From positions 62,001 through 126,000 of the forward strand of contig CALIAU010000006.1 of assembly GCA_938045585.1 (NCBI GenBank): a stretch of DNA of 64,000 nucleotides, in the 5' to 3' direction. This DNA comes from an uncultured Saprospiraceae bacterium. GTDB lineage: Bacteria; Bacteroidota; Bacteroidia; Chitinophagales; Saprospiraceae. The notes below the pieces were generated by a model that did not search any database, was not told the origin of the DNA, and saw only the letters and a program-made list of their open reading frames with translations. The translations under genes and the position numbers were made by a program. Below, piece after piece: positions 9,399 through 20,267 of this stretch. Numbering within the stretch: position 1 is the first letter of the stretch; every line of letters starts with the position of its first letter.

Positions 9399-10385
9399 TT
9401 ATTCACCTCCCCACAATGCATTCACATCTAAAGAAATTGTGATTTTCCCGCACTGTTCTCTAGGTGCTTTGAAGTCAGGCTCTACTTTGTAACCGTATAA
9501 GGCGTCCATGACAGCTTTCATTTTGGCTCTTGTTATGATAGCTGTGGTCTCATCCATGATTTCAACAAAGGTGACGTTACCAGGTCTTGCAACACAAAAC
9601 TTTGCAACAATCTTACTCCCTTTTTGGTTGTCAAAACCGACATCAAGTACAGCTTTTATATTTCTATAAATTACTCTTCTTCCAAATACGCCATTTCCAG
9701 AATCATCGTAATCTCCTTCGCCAGCACCACCGGATCCTATGCCACTGTCTCCATCATCACCTTTACTGTCTTTACCAGCTCCAGTACCAGTATTTCCTTT
9801 GCCAGTTCCTGATTTAGTGCCATCAGTTTTTGATGGTTTACCCGTATCGGTGGATGGTTTCCCCGAACTAGTTGTAGTAGGCTTTGACTTAGCAGGTTTA
9901 GGCTTACTTGTAGTTTCAACTCTTTTGGGTGCGGGTTTAGGTGGATCTGGAACTACCTCTGGTTCTGGATCGTCCATTTCAACTTCTTCTTCCACAGCTA
10001 CAACTTCTGGTTCAGGCTCTTCTATAGTCGTTTCTGAAATTATAGGCGTCGTAGGTTTAGGAGGCGTTTTAACAACCTCAGGTTGCTTGACCTCTGGCTT
10101 TGGAACTTCTACTTCCTTGATCTCTGGTTTTGGCACCTCAGGTATTGCTTCTTGTTTTTCTCTTTTAGCACCCTCGGTTGACTCCGATTTTGTACTATTA
10201 GATGCTTTGTCAAAGGTGAAATCTATTTGCTGAAAGTTTACAGCAATCTCGTACTCTTTGTCCTCTGCTTGATTTTGGGGGCATCCAATAAAAAAAGCAA
10301 GGGCTAATATTCCTAGATGAATACCTAATGAAGTACGCATCTTTTTCTGCTGCACTTCTTTCTCTTGTCGGTTATGTATATTCAT
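9399..10385 (-). CDS. TonB-like energy transducer protein with long Pro-rich and Ser/Thr/Gly-rich linker
   Basis: Single N-terminal TM (LGIHLGILALAFFIG), (PEV/PKP)-rich linker, C-terminal TonB-like segment GNVTFVEIMDETTAIITRAKMKAV. Confidence 0.75.
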   Translation of the reverse strand: MNIHNRQEKEVQQKKMRTSLGIHLGILALAFFIGCPQNQAEDKEYEIAVNFQQIDFTFDKASNSTKSESTEGAKREKQEAIPEVPKPEIKEVEVPKPEVKQPEVVKTPPKPTTPIISETTIEEPEPEVVAVEEEVEMDDPEPEVVPDPPKPAPKRVETTSKPKPAKSKPTTTSSGKPSTDTGKPSKTDGTKSGTGKGNTGTGAGKDSKGDDGDSGIGSGGAGEGDYDDSGNGVFGRRVIYRNIKAVLDVGFDNQKGSKIVAKFCVARPGNVTFVEIMDETTAIITRAKMKAVMDALYGYKVEPDFKAPREQCGKITISLDVNALWGGE

Positions 10386-10496
10386 AGTCCTTGATTTATA
10401 AAGTAAAGACGATGATCCTTCTTTTTATGTGTTAAGAAGAATTTAAAATTCAAATAAAAATTCCGAGAAAATTCTTTCTGAAAACTAAACTTAGAT

Positions 10497-12551
10497 TTAC
10501 AGCAAATTATTTTCAAACTCAGGTGGAATCTTTTTACCTAATTTATGCACCAAAAGTACAAGGATTCCCATAGAAAGCAATAAAATAAGTAAACAAACCA
10601 TCCAGCCTCCGCCTAAAATTATAGAGACCGTGATACCAATTATACTGACTATGCCTACTGTCAAGGCATAGGGTAGCTGAGTTTTTACATGGTCAATATG
10701 GTTACAATCAGTGGCTAGAGAGCTTAGAATAGTCGTATCAGATATAGGAGAGCAATGATCACCTAACACACTGGCTGCCAGCACTGTAGATATGGAACAA
10801 AGAAGTATTTCGAAGCTCGCATCTGGGGATAAGCCATAGGCATTACAAATTGCCCAGGTTGTAGGAATTGCTATTGGGTAAAGAATTGCCATTGTACTCC
10901 AACTAGAACCAGTAGAAAAGGCTATTCCTGCAGAAAGTACAAATATGAGTGCAGGTACAGCATAGGGGTGAATATTGTCCTGTAAAGCGGAACTTAAAAA
11001 ATCAGCAGTATGTAATTGGTCCGTCGTTATAGCAAGTGCCCAGGCAAGAGTCAGTATTATAATAGCCGGTAGCATCGTTTTAAAGCCAGTTACCATCCAA
11101 TGCATGGTGTCAAATAAGCTCATAATTCTTCCAAAAACAGTCATTGCAAGCGCTACAATCACCCCAGATAGGGAAGACCAAAGCAAGGCGACATAGCTAT
11201 CAGAAGCTCCTATGAGATTGCCTAGTTTATTGAAAAATCCTGAAGATCCATCTCCAGCAAGGCTAGCCATATTATCCCATGTATAGCCCCAGCCATACAG
11301 AGCGCCTTCATTTGCAGCGCGCAAACTGTCATTTATACTTTCAAAGCCAGTATGTAGGAGACCGTAAATAGTCACAAAGATCACGGTTAATATTGGGATA
11401 ACTGCATACTGCCATTTATTCGGAGCATTCTTTACCGGACTTAGGTCTTCCATGTCTGGTTCATCTTCATCGGAGGTTCTGGCAGGGGAGACCTGACCTG
11501 TACTTCTTGCTCTAAGTTCTGCTTTAAACATAGCACCATAATCCTTTCTTGTATAGATGATTACAAGAATAAAAAACAAGGTGAGAACAGGATAGAAAGC
11601 ATACTTTAATGATTGTAAAAAGATGGCATAGGGCGTCATGCTATTAGCCATTTCAATTTTAGCCATACCGTCTCCTATATATCCTAGTTCGGCCCCAATC
11701 CACGTTGTAATAAAGGCAATTGCCGATACTGGAGCTGCGGTACTATCCACGATATAGGCTAATTTTTCCCTGCTTATTCTAAATTTATCTGTTGCTGACC
11801 GCATTGTATTTCCTACTATCAAAGTATTTGCATAGTCATCAAAGAAAATAGCAATTCCCAGAATCCAGGTAACGAACTGTGTTGATCTGGCGGTTTGAGC
11901 ATATTTCGATAAAGAAGCTACTACACCTGCCATACCACCATTCTTTGAAATGATAGCAACCAAACCTCCTATCAGGAGAGAAAATACAATGACGGAGATA
12001 TGACCAGAATCCTGCAAAGAACTTGTTACATACTCTGATACCACCTTCCAGATGGATTCAATCCAATAAAAGAATGAGGTCCATCGCATACCTCCAGCAA
12101 TAAAGGCTCCAGACCAGATTCCTAAGAATAGTGAAACAGTAACTTCTTTAAAAATTAGTGCAAATACGATAGCAATAAGTGGCGGAAGCAGAGACAGCCA
12201 AAGCGGAATATGCTTTGATCTTGAATTCTCTTTTTTACTTAAATGATATAGTTTATTGGTGTTTGCGCTCTCCGCGTAAAACAATCCACCTTTTTTATCT
12301 GTTTCTACTTTTAATGTTGCTTTTCCATTTGTAAATGATAAGGGTTTAGATTCACCATTTAATTGTATGGAAGCATTTCCTTGCAGATTGTTGCTGTAGA
12401 CGACGAAAGCACCAGATTCTGATCTAATCTCAAAATCCTTTAAATCAACTTGCTGTTGAATAGTAGTAACTTGTACGCTATCCTTAAGACTCTGTGCATG
12501 CAAGGTTATATTAAGGACTAGTAAACAGAATAAAAGTTGAAGTTTTTTCAT
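10497..12551 (-). CDS. Na+/H+ antiporter NhaC family protein with N-terminal signal peptide and extracytoplasmic domain
   Basis: Multiple TM helices, FFDDYANTLIVGNTMR, GDHCSPISDTTILSS; probable start at Met 12551 (MKKLQLLFCLLVLNITLHAQ). Confidence 0.88.
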   Translation of the reverse strand: MKKLQLLFCLLVLNITLHAQSLKDSVQVTTIQQQVDLKDFEIRSESGAFVVYSNNLQGNASIQLNGESKPLSFTNGKATLKVETDKKGGLFYAESANTNKLYHLSKKENSRSKHIPLWLSLLPPLIAIVFALIFKEVTVSLFLGIWSGAFIAGGMRWTSFFYWIESIWKVVSEYVTSSLQDSGHISVIVFSLLIGGLVAIISKNGGMAGVVASLSKYAQTARSTQFVTWILGIAIFFDDYANTLIVGNTMRSATDKFRISREKLAYIVDSTAAPVSAIAFITTWIGAELGYIGDGMAKIEMANSMTPYAIFLQSLKYAFYPVLTLFFILVIIYTRKDYGAMFKAELRARSTGQVSPARTSDEDEPDMEDLSPVKNAPNKWQYAVIPILTVIFVTIYGLLHTGFESINDSLRAANEGALYGWGYTWDNMASLAGDGSSGFFNKLGNLIGASDSYVALLWSSLSGVIVALAMTVFGRIMSLFDTMHWMVTGFKTMLPAIIILTLAWALAITTDQLHTADFLSSALQDNIHPYAVPALIFVLSAGIAFSTGSSWSTMAILYPIAIPTTWAICNAYGLSPDASFEILLCSISTVLAASVLGDHCSPISDTTILSSLATDCNHIDHVKTQLPYALTVGIVSIIGITVSIILGGGWMVCLLILLLSMGILVLLVHKLGKKIPPEFENNLL

Positions 12552-12607
12552 TTGGCTCTTAAGCTTGGTATACAATCGTTAAATTAGCAAATAAATCTAA
12601 ATAGGAT

Positions 12608-14860
12608 ATGCGTATAATTTATCTCATCAGTTTCTTTGGACTTCTTGGTTTTATAGGAATGGCCCAGGACAATTCTTTTTTTACCTGTCCAGTGACTAAT
12701 TCTAATGGTAAATTATTAGCCAATCCATTTGTTGGTGGTTTTGATTCACCCCAATTCAATCAAACAGACTTTGATAATGATGGAGATTTGGACATGCTTG
12801 TGTTTGATAAACCAGGTAATGTATTTTCTGTCTTTTTATTTGACAATGGGGATTACAATTACGCATACGATTTGAATGTACATTTCTTGGGCTTGCGTAA
12901 GTGGGTTCGCTTTTATGATTATAACCAAGATGGGGTAGAAGATATATTTACTTGTCCAAGTGTACAGTCTTTGGATGGCGTGGAAATATGGACTGGAAAA
13001 CGCAATGGCAATGTGATTAACTATGAGTTATTCAAGTTTGATCTTCCTAGGGGAGATGTCTTACAACATCCTTGGTTAGATAGTACCATTCCAGTCTTTG
13101 TAAGTGCTGGAGATCTTCCGTCTATTGATGATGTAGATGGGGATGGTGATGTAGATTTGCTTGCCTTTGATAATGGGGGTAGCTATCTAAGATATTACAG
13201 AAATTATGCAGTAGAAAGAGGCTTAGGATTAGATACCTTCGATATGGAAGTGGAAGAATCTTGTTTTGGTAGATTCTTTGAAAACTCTTTTTCTCAGGAT
13301 ATTACGTTAAGTGCAAACATGGATGAATGTGCAACAGGATTAAAGGAGGAAGATGAAGAAGAGTTGAAAGTTTTACATGCAGGATCTACGGTAACATCAT
13401 TTGATGTAGATAATGACAATGATTTAGATTTGCTCATAGGCGATTTATCAAATGATCATCTAGTATTTCTCAGTAATGGAGGAACGATTGACAATGCATG
13501 GATGACAGAACAAGATGAAACATTTCCCAGTTACAATTTTCCTGCAGATATGCCTATTTTCTTAGGTAGCCATATAGTGGATGTAGACCAAGATGGATTT
13601 GACGACCTTCTTGTTGCTCCGAGTCAAGATAATGTCAATGCGAATTTGAATAATGTATGGTACTATCGAAACACTGCCACAGATGGTACATTTAATTTTT
13701 CTTTTCAACAGAAAGATTTCTTACTTGAAGATGTCTTAGACTTTGGAAGTTTCTCTAGTCCCTCTTTTGTTGATGTAGATCAAGACGGTCTACAGGATAT
13801 TATAGTAGGATCCAGTGGTGAATTTCTATTAGGTGCAAATTCAGTCTTACAACTTATATACTTAAAAAATGTAGGGAGCTTAGAAAATCCCGAATTTGAT
13901 GTAGTAGATGAAGATTGGTTGAGTTTTTCACAGTTTAAAGATATTTCTACCAAACCGGCACCCAGTTTTGGAGATTTAGATTCTGATGGAGATATAGATT
14001 TGTTAGTAGGTGATGATAAGGGCTTTTTCTACTACTATGAAAACATTGCAGGGGAGGGGAACCCTTTAGATTTTGCTGCACCTATTTATGAATATCAAGA
14101 TATTGATGTAGGAAGCAATGTGCATGTGGACATGGTTGATTTGAATGAAGATGGCCTAATGGACCTTGTGATAGGAGAACAAAATAATAATGGAACTGCA
14201 GATATGAGAGGCAGTCTAAATTATTTGCAAAATATTGGCTCAGTAGGTGATCCTATTTTTGAAGCTAATATTGGAATCGCGCCCAATACTCCAACTCTGG
14301 GTCAAGTAAATGTACAGGAAGAGTTTATAAGTACACGACCTTCTGCAGCACCTAGATTTATTGAAGTAGATGACGAACTACTTCTCGTTGTGGGTAATGA
14401 TGCTGGCCGCCTAAAATTGTATAATAATATTATTGGTAATTTGGATGGTGTATTTGGAGAGGTGGATGGCGACTTCTTAACTATGCGTCAAGGAAAAAGA
14501 TCAGTCCCTGCGTTTGCCGATATTGACAATGATGGTTTTTTGGAAATGGTCTTAGGAAATTACCGAGGAGGGCTTTCCTTTTTTAATACTGAGTTAGCCA
14601 AGGGTGAAATGACAAATACGGAAGATGAGTTATTAAGCCAGAAATTTAGTATTTATCCTAACCCTGTCTCTGACTTTCTGACTATCTCATCTAAGCATTC
14701 TATTGAAGAAGTACAGTTGTTTGATATATCAGGCAAAAAAGTACGTGCTATAAAGAATCCTGCATCTAAAATTTCTACGAGCAATCTTTCTACTGGTATG
14801 TATCTGCTAACAATATTTACAAATGAAGGCGTAGTAAGTAAGAAGATTGTAGTCCAATAA
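12608..14860 (+). CDS. FG-GAP/VCBS repeat protein with T9SS type A C-terminal sorting domain
   Basis: Signal peptide; repeated D-D-DGDxDL motifs (DFDNDGDLDML, DVDGDGDVDLL, DVDNDNDLDLL); C-terminal SIYPNPVSDFLTISSKHSIEEVQLFDISGKKV...GMYLLTIFTNEGVVSKKIVVQ. Confidence 0.93.
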   Translation: MRIIYLISFFGLLGFIGMAQDNSFFTCPVTNSNGKLLANPFVGGFDSPQFNQTDFDNDGDLDMLVFDKPGNVFSVFLFDNGDYNYAYDLNVHFLGLRKWVRFYDYNQDGVEDIFTCPSVQSLDGVEIWTGKRNGNVINYELFKFDLPRGDVLQHPWLDSTIPVFVSAGDLPSIDDVDGDGDVDLLAFDNGGSYLRYYRNYAVERGLGLDTFDMEVEESCFGRFFENSFSQDITLSANMDECATGLKEEDEEELKVLHAGSTVTSFDVDNDNDLDLLIGDLSNDHLVFLSNGGTIDNAWMTEQDETFPSYNFPADMPIFLGSHIVDVDQDGFDDLLVAPSQDNVNANLNNVWYYRNTATDGTFNFSFQQKDFLLEDVLDFGSFSSPSFVDVDQDGLQDIIVGSSGEFLLGANSVLQLIYLKNVGSLENPEFDVVDEDWLSFSQFKDISTKPAPSFGDLDSDGDIDLLVGDDKGFFYYYENIAGEGNPLDFAAPIYEYQDIDVGSNVHVDMVDLNEDGLMDLVIGEQNNNGTADMRGSLNYLQNIGSVGDPIFEANIGIAPNTPTLGQVNVQEEFISTRPSAAPRFIEVDDELLLVVGNDAGRLKLYNNIIGNLDGVFGEVDGDFLTMRQGKRSVPAFADIDNDGFLEMVLGNYRGGLSFFNTELAKGEMTNTEDELLSQKFSIYPNPVSDFLTISSKHSIEEVQLFDISGKKVRAIKNPASKISTSNLSTGMYLLTIFTNEGVVSKKIVVQ

Positions 14861-14889
14861 AAAAAGACCACTTCCGTAAAGAAGTGGCC
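14861..14889 (-). terminator. Terminator at convergent junction
   Basis: Minus strand GGCCACTTCTTTACGGAAGTGGTCTTTTTT. Confidence 0.8.
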
Positions 14890-14916
14890 TCATCTTAATG
14901 GGTAAGTAATATCAAA

Positions 14917-17307
14917 TTACATCTTTATAATCTTAATTGGTTTGGTCAATTGCTTCGTAGATCTAAGACTAAACATATAAACACCAGCATTTAATTGGGA
15001 TCCAATTTCTATCGTGTTTGTATTTGCCACACTTTGCTTTTGCATCAACTTACCCTGTGTATCATACACTTCTATAACACTATTTTCTGTCTGAAAATCT
15101 AGTGGAATAGATATAGTGATTTCGTCAGTAAAGGGATTAGGATAGGAGAGTATGTTTAGATCTGTAATCACATCTTCGGTAGATGAAGGAGGCAGGTCTT
15201 GCACTAAGAAATTATCGAAAGAAACATCCATTGCTATATTAGGCATGCCTGGTAAACTAGCTTGAATAACTAACTGCATGTTCTCAGTGATTTCAACTAA
15301 ACTTGCAAGCTCGATAGGCGATCTTGATTCCCAATCAATAATTCCAAATGTTTCAAATGAAATTTGATCTATAAGGACTTGATCTGTGCCATTCGTGACA
15401 AATACATTAAGAGTATTATCTGCAGGAGTACCTGCAAAGTCGGTTGCCCAATACCAATAATCATAACTGAGTGCAGGGTTTGCAAATGAACTAAGATCCA
15501 TCATTGGTGATCTTAAAACTGCTTCTCCAAAAAGTACACCTCCTTGAAAATCAGAAGTGTTTCCTGTGGCAAAGGCATGGTTAAGTGGGTCCGATTCAGA
15601 GTCAAATGGTGGTGCAATGAATATGGTACCATCTGGACTAGCTCCCTGAGGGACGCCGCGTTCCCAAGCACCTTGAAAACCCGAAAAGGACTCTTCCCAA
15701 CCTAGGTCGAGTGAAAAGATATCTTCATATCCCTCTTCTAGCTCGATAGTTATGCTAGGATTTAAGTCAACTTCACTGAATTCTTGCTCATCCAGTATGT
15801 TATACTTATAGCCCCATGCTCCTGCAACTAGGCCGTAATTTCCTGCAAATAGTGATGGTAAATTTGCAACTCCATTTACGTCCGTTGTTATTTCAAATTC
15901 TTCTTCATCTCTTGTCAAAATGATTTTCCCCTCTGGGACAGGATTGCCAGTTGATTTTTCAATTAAGTTTACAGTAAGATTTACCGTAGGAGAAGGCTCA
16001 AGTTCAAAATCAACCATCGTTACAATTCCAGAACTTAATGCAATGTCAGTAAATGTCTGAGGTTCATAACCGAAGGCTGTAGCTGTAATTGAATACATTC
16101 CTTCAATAGCAGTTCCTGTTTTATATTCTCCAGTCGGTGTAGTTTGTTCTGTTAATAATAATTCGTCGATACTGACTATAGCATTGTTGATAGGTAATCC
16201 AGAATCTCTGTCAAGAACAGTACCTTCTAGGAATGAGGCTCTAACATAAGTAGGTCCTAGAATAAATAAACCATTATTAATATCACCCACTAAAATAATT
16301 CCAGAAGGTAAAAATGGATAGGCCCCCCATGCACCATTGAATCCAGCATTTGCAGGAATATAGGTATCAAAATTTCCAACCTCAATAAGGTTTTCAGGAC
16401 GAGAAGCATCTACTAAGATACAACCATCTGTATAATACGAAACAATAAGGTAGTCATCCCATACATGTACGTTGTGAGGAATAACATTTGAACCAATCGT
16501 TGTCTTCGGCCTAAATTCATCCAAGTACGTGATATTACTTAAATCAGATACATCATAGGCTGCGACAGGTGCATTCGCTCTCTCATCAGTTGTAAATAGT
16601 ATGTTTCCATCATCAGAAAGCCAGGTATTATGTGTAAAATTGAATGGAGTACTTTGTCTTCCTAATTCACTTATATTTTGTTTGTCTTCAACACCATAGG
16701 CAGCAAATTCTCCCTCATTTATTTCTGAACTATACACAATATTTTCTCTTACATATACATCATGCGAATAGGTGTCAGGCATGAGGCTTATGAGTTCCGC
16801 CTCACCTGGATTTGAAAATACATCGAAAATAACTATGCCGCCACGATTGACATTGCAACCTGCTAGATAGGCATAACCAAACTCATCAATATAGATGTTA
16901 TGGCATCTGTTAATTGTATTGCCTTCCACTTCAGGGTTCACATTCTCCCAGCTTATGGAGTTCGGTAGATCACGCATATCGATAATGAGTAAACCATCTG
17001 TTGTTCCTCCCTGATCTGCTACTACATAGGCATATTCTCCCCATGTCTTCATGTCTCTCCAAGTAGATCCTTGTTGTTCAATAAAATCTACTTCCACAGG
17101 ATTGGTAGGATCAGTGACATTGACAACAGAAACACCATTCCGAGTACCAAAAAGTGCATATTCTGAACCGTCAGGTGCAGCATAGCCCCACACATCATTT
17201 CCCGCACTGTCATAGCTGACAGAGGAAAGTAATTCAACATTCAGATTAACTTGGGCAAATGCAGCTAAGCTTATGCATGAAAAAATTAAAGAATAAAGAA
17301 ATTTCAT
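14917..17307 (-). CDS. Choice-of-anchor B family protein (LVIVD repeats), T9SS type A sorting domain
   Basis: DSAGNDVWGYAAPDGSEYALFGTRNGVSVVNVTDPTNPVEV; carboxypeptidase-regulatory-like domains; C-terminal SYPNPFTDEITISIP...GVYMFSLRSTKQLTKPIKIIKM. Confidence 0.92.
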   Translation of the reverse strand: MKFLYSLIFSCISLAAFAQVNLNVELLSSVSYDSAGNDVWGYAAPDGSEYALFGTRNGVSVVNVTDPTNPVEVDFIEQQGSTWRDMKTWGEYAYVVADQGGTTDGLLIIDMRDLPNSISWENVNPEVEGNTINRCHNIYIDEFGYAYLAGCNVNRGGIVIFDVFSNPGEAELISLMPDTYSHDVYVRENIVYSSEINEGEFAAYGVEDKQNISELGRQSTPFNFTHNTWLSDDGNILFTTDERANAPVAAYDVSDLSNITYLDEFRPKTTIGSNVIPHNVHVWDDYLIVSYYTDGCILVDASRPENLIEVGNFDTYIPANAGFNGAWGAYPFLPSGIILVGDINNGLFILGPTYVRASFLEGTVLDRDSGLPINNAIVSIDELLLTEQTTPTGEYKTGTAIEGMYSITATAFGYEPQTFTDIALSSGIVTMVDFELEPSPTVNLTVNLIEKSTGNPVPEGKIILTRDEEEFEITTDVNGVANLPSLFAGNYGLVAGAWGYKYNILDEQEFSEVDLNPSITIELEEGYEDIFSLDLGWEESFSGFQGAWERGVPQGASPDGTIFIAPPFDSESDPLNHAFATGNTSDFQGGVLFGEAVLRSPMMDLSSFANPALSYDYWYWATDFAGTPADNTLNVFVTNGTDQVLIDQISFETFGIIDWESRSPIELASLVEITENMQLVIQASLPGMPNIAMDVSFDNFLVQDLPPSSTEDVITDLNILSYPNPFTDEITISIPLDFQTENSVIEVYDTQGKLMQKQSVANTNTIEIGSQLNAGVYMFSLRSTKQLTKPIKIIKM

Positions 17308-17436
17308 ATTAGATTTAATTTTAGATTACAAAAATAAACTTATTTAATGCCGAATACGATGAAATATACAGATTTAGCGAGCGAATAATAGAAAGAATTC
17401 TACGAGATATGATTTTATATCTATTAACGGATACTC

Positions 17437-18084
17437 TTATCGTGCTCCAAACAGTAGACTGCCAATTCTAACCATGTTTGCACCTTCTTCGATGGCTATT
17501 TTATAATCACCAGACATACCCATAGATATGATTTGAAACTTTTCTTCTTGTGCAAACTGTGTTTTCTTGAGTTGATTAAAAACCTCTTTTAATGCACGAA
17601 ACTCTTTTCGAATCTGATCCTTATCATCTACAAAACTAGCCATACCCATAACTCCACATATTTGTACGTGCTTTAAAGCTGTAATAGTACTTAAGGACTC
17701 TTCACTTAGGCTGTTTAGCTCTAAGCCTTGTTTGGTAGTTTCTGTGGCAATATGAAACTGTAAGAGTACATCAATATGTCTATTGATTTTTTCTGCCTCC
17801 GATTCTATTTTTTCTAATAGAGCAATCGAGTCTACAGAATGGATTAGACTGACAAGGGGGACGAGTTGTTTTACTTTTTTACGCTGAAGGCTTCCAATAA
17901 AATGCCAGTGTATGTCAGTAGGAAGCTGTGTGCTTTTTTGCACTAATTCTTGTACACGATTTTCACCAAAAATGCGCTGACCCTGCTGGTATAACTCTAG
18001 AATCTGTTCGTTCGCCTTAGTCTTGGAGACAGCAACAAGACTTGTGTTGGTATGGTCAAGTTCAGACAGTAATTCTTTGTACAT
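17437..18084 (-). CDS. yggS: YggS family pyridoxal phosphate homeostasis protein
   Basis: LVAVSKTKANEQILELYQQGQRIFGENRVQEL, HWHFIGSLQRKK, MGMSGDYKIAIEEGANMVRIGSLLFG. Confidence 0.96.
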   Translation of the reverse strand: MYKELLSELDHTNTSLVAVSKTKANEQILELYQQGQRIFGENRVQELVQKSTQLPTDIHWHFIGSLQRKKVKQLVPLVSLIHSVDSIALLEKIESEAEKINRHIDVLLQFHIATETTKQGLELNSLSEESLSTITALKHVQICGVMGMASFVDDKDQIRKEFRALKEVFNQLKKTQFAQEEKFQIISMGMSGDYKIAIEEGANMVRIGSLLFGAR

Positions 18085-18096
18085 GTGATTGGAACA

Positions 18097-18774
18097 TTAG
18101 AAAAGTCCGTAAAGTTCTGTGTCTACAGCCGATATAATTTTTCCAAGGTCTTCAGGATTGTTAACAAAATCGTTGGAGTCCGCATCAATTACTAGTAATT
18201 TTCCTTCAGAGTAATTGTCTATCCATTTGTCATACTTTTCATTCAATCGCTTCAGGTAGTCGAGACTCATATTACCCTCATAATCGCGTCCACGGTTTTG
18301 TATATGGTCAACCAGGGTAGGAATACTTGCTTTAAGATAGATGAGTAGGTCGGGGCCTTTTACCTGTGCCACCATAATTTTAAATAAATCAAGATAGTTC
18401 TCAAAGTCGCGTTTAGTCATCAATCCCATTTCATGTAAGTTAGGAGCGAAAATATGAGCATCTTCATAAATTGTCCGATCCTGCATAATGGTTTTATTCC
18501 CTTCCTGAATTTCCAGAATCTGTCTGTATCTGCTATTCAGAAAGTAGATCTGCAGATTAAATGACCATCTCTGCATGTCATTATAGAAATCACTTAAATA
18601 GGGATTGTGGGTCGTATCTTCATATTGAACTTCCCAACCATAATGATTAGATAACTTCTCAGAAAGGGTTGTTTTTCCGGCACCTATATTACCGGCAACT
18701 GCGATATGGCGAATTTTCTTGTCCAAATTAAAGTTTGCTGCTTTTGGGTTGACAAATATACAATTCTTATCCAT
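18097..18774 (-). CDS. Deoxynucleoside kinase
   Basis: HIAVAGNIGAGKTTLSEKLSNHYGW, QDRTIYEDAHIFA, RGRDYEGNMSLDYLKRLNEKY. Confidence 0.93.
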   Translation of the reverse strand: MDKNCIFVNPKAANFNLDKKIRHIAVAGNIGAGKTTLSEKLSNHYGWEVQYEDTTHNPYLSDFYNDMQRWSFNLQIYFLNSRYRQILEIQEGNKTIMQDRTIYEDAHIFAPNLHEMGLMTKRDFENYLDLFKIMVAQVKGPDLLIYLKASIPTLVDHIQNRGRDYEGNMSLDYLKRLNEKYDKWIDNYSEGKLLVIDADSNDFVNNPEDLGKIISAVDTELYGLF

Positions 18775-18876
18775 CCAGTTTTCTTAGGCAGCTAAGAATC
18801 TGTACTCGTCTAATAAATACTAGCTATTATAGATACTTGAGCTATATTTATTCCAAGTATTAACTAAATTGCAACT

Positions 18877-19683
18877 ATGTCTACAAAGATAATAGAGACA
18901 ATCGATCTCAATAAAACCTATGTAATGGGTGCTGAAAAAGTGGAAGCACTTAAAACCATTACTTTAGATGTGTATTCTAATGAATATGTTGCTCTGATGG
19001 GGCCATCTGGAAGTGGTAAAAGTACTCTAATGAATCTGATAGGCTGTTTGGATACACCCACTCGAGGGGACTACATCCTGAATGGAGTGAATGTGAGTTC
19101 AATGTCTGATGGTGAATTGGCCGAGGTACGTAATAAAGAGATTGGTTTTGTATTCCAAACCTTTAATCTGTTACCGCGTATTTCATCTCTAGATAATGTG
19201 GCTCTTCCATTAGTATATACGGGTTGGAGTAAAAAGAAGAGGGAGGATCGCGCTATGGAGGTCTTGGAAATTGTAGGTTTAGGGGATAGGGTACATCACA
19301 AGCCAAATGAGTTATCAGGTGGACAAAGACAACGTGTTGCAATTGCAAGAGCGCTGGTGAATAATCCAGCAATTATTTTGGCAGATGAACCTACAGGTAA
19401 CTTGGATACAAAAACCTCCATTGAAATCATGCGAATTTTTGAAAACATCAATGCCAATGGAAATACGATTATTCTTGTCACGCATGAGCCTGATATTTCA
19501 GAACATGCACACAGAATTGTACGATTAAGAGATGGTTTAGTAGAGACGGATAAGAAAAATTTAAACATCATTCGAGCAGATCAATCAACTTATGGATTCG
19601 ATCTACCTGAAGGTGCTAATAATGAGGATATGGCTGCCGCAAAAGATTATGTAGGCGATATTACTGAAGATGATTTAATATAA
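18877..19683 (+). CDS. ABC transporter ATP-binding protein (LolD/MacB type)
   Basis: [50 protein letters not shown]. Confidence 0.96.
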   Translation: MSTKIIETIDLNKTYVMGAEKVEALKTITLDVYSNEYVALMGPSGSGKSTLMNLIGCLDTPTRGDYILNGVNVSSMSDGELAEVRNKEIGFVFQTFNLLPRISSLDNVALPLVYTGWSKKKREDRAMEVLEIVGLGDRVHHKPNELSGGQRQRVAIARALVNNPAIILADEPTGNLDTKTSIEIMRIFENINANGNTIILVTHEPDISEHAHRIVRLRDGLVETDKKNLNIIRADQSTYGFDLPEGANNEDMAAAKDYVGDITEDDLI

Positions 19684-19684
19684 G

Positions 19685-20230
19685 ATGAAAATTTATACAC
19701 GCACAGGTGATGATGGTACAACAGGTCTTTATGGAAAGAAAAGACTTGCAAAACATCATATCAGAATAGAATCCTACGGAACGGTTGATGAACTAAATAG
19801 TTGGATAGGTTTGCTTGCGGATGAGTCTATCAATAGTGAAGTAGAGAGTTTTCTAAGAAAAATACAAGTACAACTTTTTAACATAGGTTCGCATCTAGCT
19901 TCAGATGAGGATGCAGGTTTTAAATTACCTGAGATCAAAATTGGTTTAATTAAAGAGTTGGAGGAAGCCATAGATAAGATGAATGTGGCTTTAGAGCCTT
20001 TAAAAACCTTTATTTTACCTGGTGGAAGTGTTAAAGTTTCTCATTGTCATATCGCAAGGACTGTTTGTCGCAGAGCAGAAAGACGCGTAGTACATCTTGC
20101 TGAAAGCGAAACCGTTGATAGTCATATCATTAAGGTTCTGAACCGTCTATCTGACTACCTATTTGTGCTGAGTCGATTTATTGCTTTTGAACAAAAGGTC
20201 AAAGAAATCCCTTGGGATCCAAAATTATAG
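19685..20230 (+). CDS. Cob(I)yrinic acid a,c-diamide adenosyltransferase (PduO type)
   Basis: MKIYTRTGDDGTTGLYGKKRLAKHHIRIESYGTVDELNSWIG; CRRAERRVV. Confidence 0.95.
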   Translation: MKIYTRTGDDGTTGLYGKKRLAKHHIRIESYGTVDELNSWIGLLADESINSEVESFLRKIQVQLFNIGSHLASDEDAGFKLPEIKIGLIKELEEAIDKMNVALEPLKTFILPGGSVKVSHCHIARTVCRRAERRVVHLAESETVDSHIIKVLNRLSDYLFVLSRFIAFEQKVKEIPWDPKL

Positions 20231-20267
20231 CTTTTGGGTCTACCATTTTCTTATTTTTACATCCATA

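Noticed and set aside
9739-10233. 164-aa plus-strand ORF antisense to the TonB-like gene
   Set aside because: Low-complexity mirror of the Pro/Ser-rich linker on the other strand; no start context or recognisable domain.
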